A stretch of DNA of 64,000 nucleotides from Strongylocentrotus droebachiensis (taxonomy: Eukaryota > Echinodermata > Echinoidea > Camarodonta > Strongylocentrotidae). Shown here in pieces: positions 49,627 through 55,752 of this stretch; position 1 is the first letter of the stretch; every line of letters starts with the position of its first letter. Under the pieces are notes generated by a model. It did not search any database. It worked only from the letters and a program-made list of their open reading frames with translations, and was not told where the DNA came from. Position numbers and translations under genes: made by a program. The stretch spans positions 37,222 through 101,221 of the forward strand of contig JAVYIG010007501.1 in NCBI GenBank assembly GCA_035222895.1, written 5' to 3'.

Positions 49627-50404
49627 GGGGGGGGGGCTATCCGAAAGCAGAATATTTAAATTTAACCCTATCAAATATATATTACGTTAGGGATACACTT
49701 ATGACAATGTCATATACTTATAAATGTATAATTGACTTTGAAAGTCCAAGGAAATGTCATGATCTAAGTATTTGTATAGTGTATATAAACCAAACAATCT
49801 GTTTCATGTAGGCAGGTTTTTTAAAATCTTTTTCCTTCTCTCCTCTCTTTTCTACTCTAGTTCCTACATTGTACTTTAAATTTTATACGCACTTAATTTA
49901 TATCATCTTTTGTTTAATTGTATATTAGACATATCTACATGGGCTTTCTGGGATATCTGCCTTCTAATTCTTACATTATCAGAGCAAATATCGTTACGAA
50001 AAAACATGTTGTAATTCTAATTTCGTTCGAGCATAGCAAAATCAGAATAGTCTATTAAAACAATAACATTTAGATTTTGACCGGCATTTTATTATGTTCT
50101 AATCTTATTACAGGAGGAGTATGCATTAATTCACATGCTGATCAATGGGTATATACAAACCAACGATTACGAACAGTTGCCTTGCGCTGACGAGCATACA
50201 TACGGGAACTTGGATTGCGCTGCACGCCCTGCCGCCGTAGAGAGCGTGTATGAGTTAACCGAGATCGAAGCTGGCGCCACAGCATGTCCATCGCAAACAC
50301 ACACAGAGGAAAGAAATGCGAGTAAAGATGGGGAAACACAGCAAGTACAGGCTAAGACAACAGAAGGGGAAACTCTCTACGAAAACTTTGCGTACGAACT
50401 TTAG
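15304..50404 (+). CDS. Gene B: C-type lectin / EGF / Ig / FN3 receptor protein tyrosine phosphatase
   Basis: Predicted from 36 exons: 15304-15394, 20325-20476, 21119-21231, 22478-22620, 22958-23094, 23541-23653, 23985-24145, 25005-25141, 26033-26142, 27872-28002, 28429-28563, 29386-29538, 31738-31869, 33279-33449, 33620-33751, 34423-34731, 35021-35371, 35982-36102, 36900-36979, 37139-37156, 37861-38297, 38687-38774, 39783-39859, 40280-40316, 41299-41396, 42354-42473, 42812-42966, 43962-44097, 44615-44770, 45173-45272, 45672-45745, 46294-46422, 47656-47781, 48344-48495, 49306-49441, 50114-50404. All junctions are GT-AG and in phase, and total length is 5,202 nt, an independent consistency check. 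It is a type I membrane receptor whose ectodomain likely binds glycans or glycoproteins and whose cytoplasmic part removes phosphate from tyrosine. Least certain are the start codon, the 18-nt exon and the acceptor at 23985 (23982 also fits). Confidence 0.9.
15614..15910 (+). repeat. tRNA-headed SINE in gene B intron 1
   Basis: The head (GTGCCGTGGTATAGTGGTTC, B box GGGTTCAAATCCC, ending CGGGCAC) resembles a tRNA. It is followed by a body with TTGGCAAGATATTTATCCG, which resembles the SINE at 28702, and an (ATT)n-like tail. The body and tail argue against a functional tRNA gene. Confidence 0.65.
16447..18459 (+). mobile_element. hAT-type non-autonomous element, 2.0 kb, with internal satellite
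   Basis: Ends CAGTGGCGTACC / GGTACGCCAGTG, flanked by a perfect 8-bp duplication CTTATGAG (16439-16446 and 18460-18467), as expected of hAT transposons. The interior has tandem ~128-bp units built around GCGAGCGAGCGTAGCGAGCG, clearest at 17093 and 17221, followed by long homopolymer G, C and CT tracts. A second inverted pair GGCCGTAYGC (about 17951 and 18209) suggests a smaller element nested inside. The 126-residue Lys-rich frame on the minus strand here is a low-complexity artefact. No transposase. Confidence 0.85.
20325..22620 (+). CDS. Gene B CTLD1 (three exons)
   Basis: Exons 20325-20476, 21119-21231 and 22478-22620; predicted residues about 31-166. Hallmarks: GWLDYG, TWSAARIHCQDNGGDLAFI (first helices), YWIGLRD (the WIGL core) and CVRMRS...KWQTSSC...RVHICQRP (conserved cysteines). 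The primary Ca2+/sugar site is not canonical: the EPN/QPD triplet is QPS (residues 127-129) and the WND triplet is WQT. Sugar binding by this domain is therefore doubtful. Intron phases 1-0-2-1 recur in CTLD2, CTLD3 and gene C. Confidence 0.9.
22958..24145 (+). CDS. Gene B CTLD2 (three exons), EPN-type sugar site
   Basis: Exons 22958-23094, 23541-23653 and 23985-24145; predicted residues about 166-303. Hallmarks: SRCSWHRFGQSSYRF, GARAHCMSNGGDLAII, YWFGLRRG, WVNG, then WAPGEPN (EPN at 259-261) and GKWDD (WDD at 286-288) before PYICERP. EPN with WND/WDD predicts Ca2+-dependent mannose/GlcNAc-type binding. The Cys that normally follows WND by two residues is absent (WDDTWYLYPK), so one disulphide may be rearranged. 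The last exon has a TAGAAG tandem acceptor (23982 or 23985), adding or removing one Arg. Confidence 0.88.
24232..24345 (-). repeat. SINE fragment, minus strand, in gene B intron
   Basis: The reverse complement reads TTGGTAAGGCTTTAATCCTC and later GCTTACTTACAAGCATTTATG, matching 41918-42000 on the plus strand. It is preceded at 24196-24219 by a (GGT)n microsatellite. Gene B intron between CTLD2 and CTLD3. Confidence 0.5.
25005..28002 (+). CDS. Gene B CTLD3 (three exons), KPN/WND site
   Basis: Exons 25005-25141, 26033-26142 and 27872-28002; predicted residues about 304-429. Hallmarks: WIDYP, YFEAIEYCKQLGGSLAQL, FWFGLDS, FQWADG, then SGKPNN (KPN in place of EPN, 394-396) and GWNDQFC (WND intact, 412-414), ending RRFVCEIS. 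Lys for Glu in the sugar-site triplet is non-canonical, so specificity cannot be assigned. The three CTLDs of this receptor have three different sites (QPS, EPN, KPN). Confidence 0.88.
26395..26605 (-). repeat. Interspersed repeat shared with 53280-53420
   Basis: Contains GAGATAGCCACCTGTCA and TGTGTGGTCTAATCCC, whose reverse complements occur in the same order near 53320-53400. No clear termini; family unknown. Confidence 0.4.
26890..27045. repeat. GA-rich simple repeat in gene B intron
   Basis: (GAGA)n with short (TA)n at the right end, in the intron before CTLD3's last exon. A second GA tract lies at 27708-27745. Frames crossing it are artefacts. Confidence 0.8.
28429..33751 (+). CDS. Gene B EGF-like region, five modules, one per exon
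   Basis: Exons 28429-28563, 29386-29538, 31738-31869, 33279-33449 and 33620-33751, all phase 1-1; predicted residues about 430-670. Each is Cys-rich with EGF or laminin-EGF spacing: CYNGGVCNP...CICNPGFTGKNC, GDQRFGSEC...CSCIAGYAGAFC, DGQFGSDC...HCKDEM...CEPGWSGEGC, VGYFGVNCTDHCNC...CDKVSGFC and CHCRDGENDCNSVTGFC...WTGESC. The 'G-x-FG-x-x-C' openings resemble EGF repeats of Tie and MEGF-type receptors. They probably form a stalk that holds the CTLDs off the membrane. Symmetric phases make exon duplication, or skipping without frameshift, possible. Confidence 0.9.
28702..29000 (+). repeat. tRNA-headed SINE in gene B intron
   Basis: Head GGTGTTGTGGTCGAGTGGAT with B box AGTTCGAGTCCC, body with CCTTTGGCAAGACATTG and a 3' end ACGCTATATAAGCAAGGATAATTATTA. 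Looks near complete. Just left of it, CAGGGGCGGCGGAGC with a G tract (about 28602) may be a hAT end. Confidence 0.7.
29898..31436 (+). mobile_element. Helitron-like non-autonomous element with tandem repeats, copy 2
   Basis: Same ends as copy 1 (TTATGCCTCCGCC left; palindrome TCGACTGCGCGCAGTCGA, then ATTCCATCTAG right). This copy has the ~157-bp units plus about five further units of ~150 bp with ATGTATGCAAAAACAGCTTG and AACCGATTGATGGATTCCTG blocks. Perfect AGGTCA-type direct repeats spaced by one base recur, including triple runs at 30539-30558 and 30690-30709. Located between the second and third EGF exons of gene B. Copy 1 is in a different intron position of gene A, so the two are independent insertions. 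Confidence 0.6.
32274..32902 (+). mobile_element. Tc1/mariner-type MITE, 629 bp, long palindromic ends
   Basis: Flanked by TA. Ends CAGTGCGTCCCAGAAAAAAC and its complement; inverted arms extend over roughly 120 bp. A second, inner inverted repeat (about 32420-32520, arms GACTTAACTCCATTTCGTTG and complement) looks like a separate foldback. Same family as 12179-12465. Lies in the intron between EGF exons 3 and 4. Confidence 0.8.
33835..33960 (+). repeat. SINE 3' tail with (ATT)n microsatellite
   Basis: AAGACGCTATATAAATTAAA followed by a long ATT run. Matches the 3' ends of the SINEs at 28702 and 40480. Only the tail is recognisable. Confidence 0.55.
34423..34731 (+). CDS. Gene B Ig-like module (one exon)
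   Basis: Single phase 1-1 exon of 309 bp, predicted residues about 671-773. Two Cys about 70 residues apart (MFSCAIS and PIYCFIG) with a Trp between (RVNWKM) and alternating beta-strand character suggest an Ig fold. The tyrosine corner is weak, so the call rests on size, the Cys pair and position between EGF and FN3 modules. It could be another beta-sandwich. Confidence 0.6.
35021..35371 (+). CDS. Gene B fibronectin type III domain (one exon)
   Basis: Single phase 1-1 exon; predicted residues about 774-890. Clear FN3 landmarks: VVISWRPW, the GDGPITGYRVYV strand, and YNITGLEDGTSYEIQIAAIR with the conserved Leu and Tyr, ending in a hinge before the membrane. Membrane-proximal FN3 domains are typical of many RPTPs. 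The two N-x-S/T sequons (NRS, NET) could be glycosylated. Confidence 0.92.
35982..36102 (+). CDS. Gene B transmembrane exon
   Basis: Encodes a Gly/Ala-rich entry (AGSAAIGPIAGGAVGG) and a hydrophobic stretch (LLIILCLIVIIVLLL, residues about 901-927) followed by the stop-transfer RRKR. Phase 1 in, phase 2 out. Small-residue GxxxG-like spacing (GPIAGGAVGG) could support helix-helix packing. This places residues before it outside the cell and residues after it in the cytoplasm. Confidence 0.92.
36211..36328. mobile_element. Short snapback element, 118 bp
   Basis: Near-perfect inverted arms of about 48 bp (GGCGTGAAGAAAAAGGTCTA at the left, complement at the right) around a short loop, flanked by TA and by (TA)n. 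Looks like a palindromic MITE inserted in a TA microsatellite, in the intron after the transmembrane exon. Confidence 0.75.
36900..37156 (+). CDS. Gene B cytoplasmic juxtamembrane exons 19 and 20 (the latter 18 nt)
   Basis: Exon 36900-36979 encodes NGRDNVGKRSPPPRPAHND and onwards to QQEL; its SPPPRPA is a possible SH3 ligand. Exon 37139-37156 would add Glu-Glu-Asn-Leu-Pro-Pro, phase 1 to 1. Evidence for it is a pyrimidine-rich acceptor (TTTTTACAG), an open frame and a GT donor. Skipping it also keeps frame, so it may be a cassette exon or not real. Its donor GTTAA overlaps the TTAA target of the MITE that follows. Confidence 0.6.
37162..37664 (+). mobile_element. piggyBac-type MITE, 503 bp, copy 2, at an exon edge
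   Basis: TTAA at 37158-37161 and 37665-37668; inverted ends AGGTAATACAAAG and CTTTGTAATACCT. Near-identical to 13709-14212. The left TTAA starts one base inside the intron after the predicted 18-nt exon, so the 5' splice site now reads GTTAAAGGTAA. Confidence 0.88.
37861..38297 (+). CDS. Gene B juxtamembrane exon with 60-residue tandem duplication
   Basis: 437-bp exon; predicted residues about 964-1109. Two consecutive 60-residue units start at SSRTPGRP and SSRTLERP. Both contain AMDREDAGVPSV, SPESGPKE, QPIPL-T/S-DFPA and VQK. The PIPL..DFP..VQK stretch, then FQEEFN, matches the wedge helix that precedes D1 in RPTPs, so the first unit carries an extra wedge-like motif. The exon is Ser/Pro-rich, with likely Ser/Thr phosphorylation sites, and probably flexible. 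Confidence 0.88.
38687..44770 (+). CDS. Gene B phosphatase domain D1 (catalytic)
   Basis: Eight exons (38687-38774, 39783-39859, 40280-40316, 41299-41396, 42354-42473, 42812-42966, 43962-44097, 44615-44770); predicted residues about 1110-1398. All catalytic motifs are present: KNRY phosphotyrosine loop (1130-1133), DSDYFNASF, RRYIASQGPNKASMDDFWRM, CRQYWPE, WPD (Asp1268), HCSAGVGRTG (Cys1300, Arg1306, split by a phase-2 intron after the Cys codon) and QTKEQYKFVY. Predicted active classical PTP domain. A partial copy of the WPD/P-loop exon lies downstream at 43231. Confidence 0.94.
39630..39712 (+). repeat. SINE 3' tail remnant
   Basis: GTGCCTTGAGCACCTTGCGTGG then GTGCGCTTTAAAATTACCAA and an ATT run, like the other SINE 3' ends in gene B introns. 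The head is not visible. Confidence 0.4.
40480..40600 (+). repeat. SINE 3' tail and long (ATT)n microsatellite
   Basis: AAAGCGCATAGGGACATGAT then ATGCGCTATAAAAGAACTGA followed by about 57 bp of ATT repeats (40542-40598). Same tail motif as the SINEs at 28702 and 33835. Confidence 0.6.
41846..42010 (+). repeat. SINE fragment in gene B intron
   Basis: B box GGGTTCAAAACC, then TTTTGGTAAGGCAGTAATCC and CGGCTGCTTACTTACAAG. The 3' half matches the minus-strand fragment at 24232-24345, and the order of blocks matches 60340-60475 (minus). Preceded by a poly-C run. Confidence 0.5.
43231..43357 (+). pseudogene. Partial tandem copy of the D1 P-loop exon end and its donor
   Basis: Matches 42914-43024 (end of exon 42812-42966 plus the start of its intron), including ACAACTCTCCAT, TTCACTGCAGGTA, GGAGGGTCCAT and GTTTGAAT. 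The copy has an in-frame stop early (GAG GTA TAG) and small indels, so it cannot replace the real exon, but it still ends CTGCAG|GTATTA. Between original and copy (about 43040-43225) is a segment with scattered ACCATGGT-like motifs. Confidence 0.8.
43778..43908. mobile_element. Palindromic MITE-like element, 131 bp
   Basis: Outer arms TCACAAAGGAGGTTTGT and complement, with inner inverted blocks GTGCGTCATA and GCGTTTCGACGCG. Lies in the intron just before the P-loop exon at 43962. Superfamily unknown. Confidence 0.65.
45173..49441 (+). CDS. Gene B phosphatase domain D2 (probably inactive)
   Basis: Six exons (45173-45272, 45672-45745, 46294-46422, 47656-47781, 48344-48495, 49306-49441); predicted residues about 1399-1637. 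Motifs: PKSRYGNSLP (KNRY weakened to KSRY), SSDFINASF, TVADFWVMI, CARYWFD and the WPD loop WPVDV (Asp replaced by Val at 1556). The P-loop HCLNGVGRT keeps Cys1591 and Arg1597. Loss of the general acid and of the KNRY Asn predicts little or no turnover; a phosphopeptide-binding or regulatory role is likelier. This D2 is more degenerate than that of gene A. Confidence 0.92.
46611..46733. mobile_element. Palindromic element in gene B D2 intron
   Basis: Inverted arms of about 50 bp (AAACTATCATCGCCGAGGTG / complement) meet at ATCTTCCCGAGCCGCAAGG, itself nearly palindromic. A smaller hairpin follows at about 46998-47038 (AGTACTATCTCG / CGAAAGATAGTACT). No coding content. Confidence 0.65.
49569..49638. 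repeat. Poly-T / poly-G tract in gene B intron
   Basis: A long T run followed by about 11 G. May be the tail of a minus-strand retroposon or a hAT remnant like those elsewhere in the window. Assembly length here is unreliable. Confidence 0.6.
50114..50404 (+). CDS. Gene B last coding exon: end of D2 and tyrosine-bearing tail
   Basis: 96 residues then TAG. Starts EEYALIHMLINGYI (last D2 helix). The tail has EHTYGNL (Tyr1667), SVYELT and a final LYENFAYEL (Tyr1726). YGN and YEN fit Tyr-X-Asn and align with YGN and YEN in gene A's tail; the rest is diverged and Glu/Ala/Thr-rich. A possible AATAAA signal lies at 50684-50689 and another near 50907; neither can be chosen from sequence alone. Confidence 0.93.
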   Translation, partial: EEYALIHMLINGYIQTNDYEQLPCADEHTYGNLDCAARPAAVESVYELTEIEAGATACPSQTHTEERNASKDGETQQVQAKTTEGETLYENFAYEL

Positions 50405-52583
50405 GAAGTGGACTTACTACCAGAATTATCTTCTTATTATACTTGGCAAAAGTATAATATTTATAGGGTATGTCCTACTCTCGGCGTGATATAATACAAA
50501 TAATATACACATTCAGTAACTAGGATTTTGTTATAATTATAGGGTGCAAGGTTGGATACACACACACAACAAAAAAATCCGATGATGTATTTCTTATTCA
50601 TTCACTTATTCAAATATATTTAATCAGGATTACAAGATCACTGGGAAATGAAAATATCTGTCCTCGCATTAAAAACATGACAAAATAAACATGAAAACAA
50701 GTATGAAATCAAAACAATCGTCGAAATAAAAAAAGGAGAAAAGAAAATGAAATAAGGTATAGTTTGATGACTATTATCTGTTTTAGTATTAATGTGTACG
50801 GCAAAGGCATAACTCATGTAGCATCAATAATGTACTCATACTAATACAATCTTTCTGTGGCTAGCTACATTTTTTTCCACTTTCCCCCAAAATTATAATA
50901 TTCAAGAATAAATAATGCAACTTTTTGTCTTAATCTTTGGTTCTGCATGTGAATGGATCTGAAATTACAAAACGTGTAGACCAGGTGCATGTTGGCTTGC
51001 ATTGTCTAGGAATGAAATAATGAATAGAATGATAATGATTTTGAGAATGTATCGGAGACAATGAATCATTTCATTTCAAAATCAAGTGGATAATGATGAC
51101 TGTTAGTTATTTGGTAGATTGTTAAAGTAATTTGGCGGGTCACAGTTATTCCATTATAATGGGACATAATGTAGACAATCAAATAAATGTAGAGTTGTGT
51201 CCACATGATTGACATCAATTATTAAACATATATAAATAATTATGAAATACAAATTACAAGAATAAATTTCCATGGACTTTGAAAAGTGCGTCATAAAGTT
51301 CAGACGCCAAACTTTTAGTCCGACGTTTACACGAAGCTTTTTTTCTTCTTCATCAAATATATATAAACATGGTACACGGATATCTGCCATTTGTGAACTG
51401 AGTTAGTTTATGATTAGTGTTAGGTATAGTACTAGAAGTAGCTGCCTCAAGTAAATATTATTTCAATATATTGTTCTACATTATAACTTACCCAGAATTA
51501 AATTAAATGCAAAATTTACTCGATCTTAATCAACTATGTTGCTCATTATAAACATTCAGTAAACGTTTTAAAATATCGTTTTCGTAATGAGTTTACTTGT
51601 ATGATTTTGGTACTACCCAGTATTTATATAATTATGATATATATAGAACCATGTAGGTTATGGTTTAGGCAACATAGTGCATTTAGAATCGGTTAACTTA
51701 AAATAACTAAGCATTTACGTGATATTTTAGAATTATGTTTATAATAAGTTTTAAGCCCATTGCATGTTTGCAACCACTCTTTTTTACATCCGCTTTTTAT
51801 ATATGCTTCTCTTACTTAAATTTGTCTGTTCTTTTGTTTGGTTATATTATGTTTGTTGCGTTTTTATATTTTGTTACAGTTTACCTTTTAGTAACTCACT
51901 CTGCAATCGCAGAAAGTGTCATTGTTTGTAAATATGCTCTCCCCTCAAATCAATCAATAGTTACAAGTATGTTTGCATTTAACGAAAAAATAAATATTAA
52001 CAAATAGAATAAAAATAAAATAATATTAACATATTTTAAAATGTACATAATGCTAATATGAAGCCAACGTTACTATACTTCATGACGTTTTTGTAGAGTA
52101 TGATAAGAATATTATGTTGAATACTAATCGTCGATTTCTTAAGTTTGAAAATATGTACCCATTAGTTAATTAACAATTATTACAGTATTTTATTACAAAC
52201 AATATCCCTTTAGTATGCAGATGTTATAGTCGCCGAATAATTTTGTATTAGCATGAAAATATCGTATATCGCTTCAAAATGCTTTGCGAATCTTTTGCAT
52301 TTTAAGATTGGTGTTGTTATATCTGATTAGTTATCCAAGGACCTACATCAATCAAGAATCAAATAATTGAACTGTAGACGTGTTACATGTAGATTTATGT
52401 CGTGGTATGGCGATCGTATGTTTAAGGTATGGGATAATTATGTCATTATAACTCAAAGCACAATTTTACAATAAAAGTCACACAATTTCTTTCAATTATT
52501 TCATTTAAAACTAATGTTACCAACTCAAACACTATATACCAAAACATTTGTATATATTTTCATACCCTTCAGGATATGATGCA
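50405..52583. other. B-C intergenic, left part
   Basis: Gene B 3' flank, strongly AT-rich. I see polyadenylation-signal candidates but no coding exon, transposon end or RNA gene. Reading frames here (for example 51735-52007) are hydrophobic AT-rich runs without domain features. Confidence 0.5.
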
Positions 52584-53174
52584 CATATTGCTCCGATTGT
52601 CTCATTTTCGCTCGCGTTGCCAGCACAAAATACTGACCTCTACCTCCTGGACGGATCATCGCCCATTCCCATTCACTATACGTTACGTACTAAAAGGCTG
52701 TATTGTCTGACCGTTCATGAATATTCATTTTTTTGCTAAACTCGGCAAAATTTTTGCTTTTACTAAATGGAAAAATTACGGTGGAGGGTTGGATGAAATG
52801 GACATAATAAACATAGCAGAAGTGATAATTGATAAGTCATGCTTCTTATCCTTCGTGTGCTTGACTTATAATCTTACAATCACTTGGCAGACTGAGTCCA
52901 AAGTTCGACTTGTTTCACATGTGTATTATAGGCAATGGCGAGCTTGCAACCTATTTTGAAAAACTTACGGTGGGTGAACTTTCAAAAGTCAATGAGACAT
53001 GAGGGCTCCAATGAAAGAGCTAGTGATAACGTACGTCGGGGTGGATGTGCTTTTCGTTTAAACAAAAAATGAATTTTTAACGATTTAAAAAAAAAACGTC
53101 CATAGGCTAACATGTATGGCTGCTGACACTGACGATAGGGGGCGTTGTGAAATGAGACTAAACGGAGCTATATG
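52584..53174 (+). mobile_element. ~600-bp TIR element of unknown family, copy 2
   Basis: Ends CATATTGCTCCGATTGTCTC and complement of GAGACTAAACGGAGCTATATG. Collinear with copies at 12922-13526 and 58910-59514, with shared blocks such as CGTTCATGAATATTCAT and GGGTGAACTTTCAAAAGTC. Confidence 0.8.
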
Positions 53175-53279
53175 GCCATTTTTAATTAGTGTGACATGTC
53201 AAACAATTATATTTTTGATAACTATACATCTGGAATTTTGTAAGTAATTATGCCACAAATTATCATGTTTATAGGAGAG

Positions 53280-53420
53280 TTTAAAGACCGTCACTACTAC
53301 TGAGCCAGAGGGGATTAGACCACACAGCGAGGTCACTGACAGGTGGCTATCTCATTAAAGGTGATTTTCATTCATGCTGAATTAGGTATCACTAGAAAGG
53401 TTATTTTCAGTTCTTCATTT
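53280..53420 (+). repeat. Interspersed repeat shared with 26395-26605 (opposite strand)
   Basis: GGGATTAGACCACACAGCGAG and GACAGGTGGCTATCTCATTA are reverse complements of sequence in a gene B intron. No termini identified. Confidence 0.4.
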
Positions 53421-54212
53421 TTGTTTTTAAGTTCATTGTCAATAAACATAAGGGGAAGGAGATATAATGGAATGAAGTTACGAGAATCAAGTTTTTTCTG
53501 AGAGAATTTCGTCTACGATACCATTAGAAGGTTTGGGCATGTGACGTCATTCCGTGGACTATTCACAACACGGTCACCGCGCGCATTCTATTTGCAATCA
53601 GATAGCACTGCCGGGTACATAATCAGAGTGAAAGTATAGATGTTATATCGGGATATTAATCATCAGTAAAATTGACAGAAGACAGCTCAGATGAACTCGA
53701 AATGAATAGAGTATGATGAAGAAGAAGTTAGTTGCAGTAATGATGGTAAAGAAAATGAAGATCATGGTGAATTGGGCAAATTTAAAGACGACAAAAATGT
53801 AAACGCTGATCGAATCGTGATGCGGTAGTTGCAGCTGCAGCTACACCAGGAAGCTCCGACGCCGACGCCAAAGATGTCGAAGCCTCAGCGGGTGCATAGG
53901 GAAACATTCAAACAGCGGGTTGGGCGACATTATCTCAAAATATGCAAAGGGAGTAATTACAATTTTGGCTTACTAGGTTGCTCGACTTCTCTGAGCATCT
54001 GGATACCGCGCCGTCTCTTTGCTGAGTTTTGTTTCGATCAGCAGACATTTCAACTAGACCAGTAGTAAATACAAGCCGAGGAATACAACCGTTTTAGCTC
54101 ACCTGCATTCTGATCGCGGTCTCCTTGCTGAATTTGTTCGATTGACAGACGTTTCAGCTAATTTATAACCCGAGAAAAACAACAATTATATCCAAAAATG
54201 TCACGCTGCAAT

Positions 54213-54613
54213 CCCGCCCCCCCCCCCCCACTCAGTGTTATTTAGGGTACGCATATGCTCGTACCCTCTTTTTGAAAGCACCCCCTATCTGAGGACTGCC
54301 AACATTTCCGAACCCCCCTTTCGCGGGCCTTTCGCGGGCTTTTCCTGCCTTGGAGAGCCCCCTAAATCAGGAAAAATGCTCAGTGTATCCCCTAAATTCG
54401 GAATAATTTCTCAGGAGTCCAAAGAGATGAGAAAAAAAAAAGAAAAACACCCCCTTTTTAAAGAAATCTCCGGGTGAAAAGTCAAATACATCCCTTTTTT
54501 TACAATTCTCGGGCCGGACTTTGTTGCACAAAAAGTAGGCCTACCCCTTTACCGGACATTTTGGCAACACGCATGCGGTCATTCCGACGTCTGAGTGGGG
54601 GGGGGGGGGCGGG
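54213..54613. mobile_element. hAT-type MITE, 401 bp
   Basis: Perfect 8-bp flanking duplication GCTGCAAT (54205-54212 and 54614-54621). Ends CCCGCC...CACTCAG and the complement CTGAGTG...GGCGGG, with homopolymer C/G runs inside the inverted repeats. The 80-residue frame inside has no recognisable domain. Confidence 0.8.
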
Positions 54614-55256
54614 GCTGCAATACACCAAAACACAGTGAACACTGCACTACGAATGGCTGAGCTGAGCTATCGCGAGTTTTCCCCGTGCCACGAAATTCAA
54701 GTTACGCTAATTATCAAAACAAAACATAGGCGAAGCCGGTGTGTCAGGATCGGCAAGACGATCAATTTTACAGTACCAAACGTCAATATTTTAAGGATAC
54801 CAAACATCGGGAAGTAACCAATGCTTATATAATTGAAAGAATGTTTATTACTTGATTGTTAATTCGATAAAACACTTCATTAAATATCACAAAAATTGCA
54901 AAATATACTAAACAAATACGTTGTCCTTCTGGGTTTAGGAACAGTCCACGGAGATACGTCACATACAATACGTCACGAACGAGAATATCACCGCTTCCGG
55001 GTTCCTCTGCTTACACTATTGATATTTCTAAGTCTAATAATAATTTAACAACACATGCAAATTTCTGTCAATCAATATATTGTATTCCTTATGTCATTAG
55101 CATTCCAACAATAGCAACCATGCATATTTTCATCACTTTCTTCCAAATTCACCTTTAACTCCGAGAGTATGGAGGTACATGCCTTTTATCCCACTAATAT
55201 GGTCGTGCGAGTGACCTCCCCTTAAACCATTGTATCTGCATTGGAAACACCCACGC

Positions 55257-55400
55257 TACGCCATTTTACTGCAGACTGAGAGAGAAAGGGAGAGAGAGAG
55301 AGGAAATGAGAGAGAGGAAGAGAGAGAGAGAGAAGGGGAGGAAAAGGAAGAGAGGAGAAAGATGTTGGAGTGGGTGAGAAAGAAAGAGCGAGTTATAGAA
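55257..55400. repeat. GA-rich block, counterpart of 11885-12120
   Basis: Same flanking words (ACGCCATT before, GATGTTGGAGTGGGTGAGA after) as the block upstream of gene B; marks the left extent seen for the duplicated upstream region. Confidence 0.7.
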
Positions 55401-55752
55401 TGAAACATGAATTAAAACAGGGGGGAAAGAACAAACCTAAACTAGACATGCAATCGTATCACAACGATGTGCGTGTAATGACGCAAGTGTTTCTACGGTT
55501 CAAACGAAAGAACTTCTCTCGGAATATCCAGCGCACTTTGTAAGAAGTATGTAGCTTATGTGATAGTAGAGATAGCTAGGGCGAAAGAAAGTTCACCAGA
55601 ACGGCCAGAAACGAACAAAATGGCGACTGGACGGTCACGCATGAGGGATTCCGGAGAAGGGATGCTAGAGACTATGCCTGCGAAGTTTGAAGGGATTTAG
55701 AATACAGGAAGGGACCTAGAAAGGGCTTGTAGTCAGGTCAAGATATGGTTTG

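Noticed and set aside
49542-49811. 89-residue frame with a Phe run
   Set aside because: Translation of the poly-T/poly-G tract in a gene B intron.
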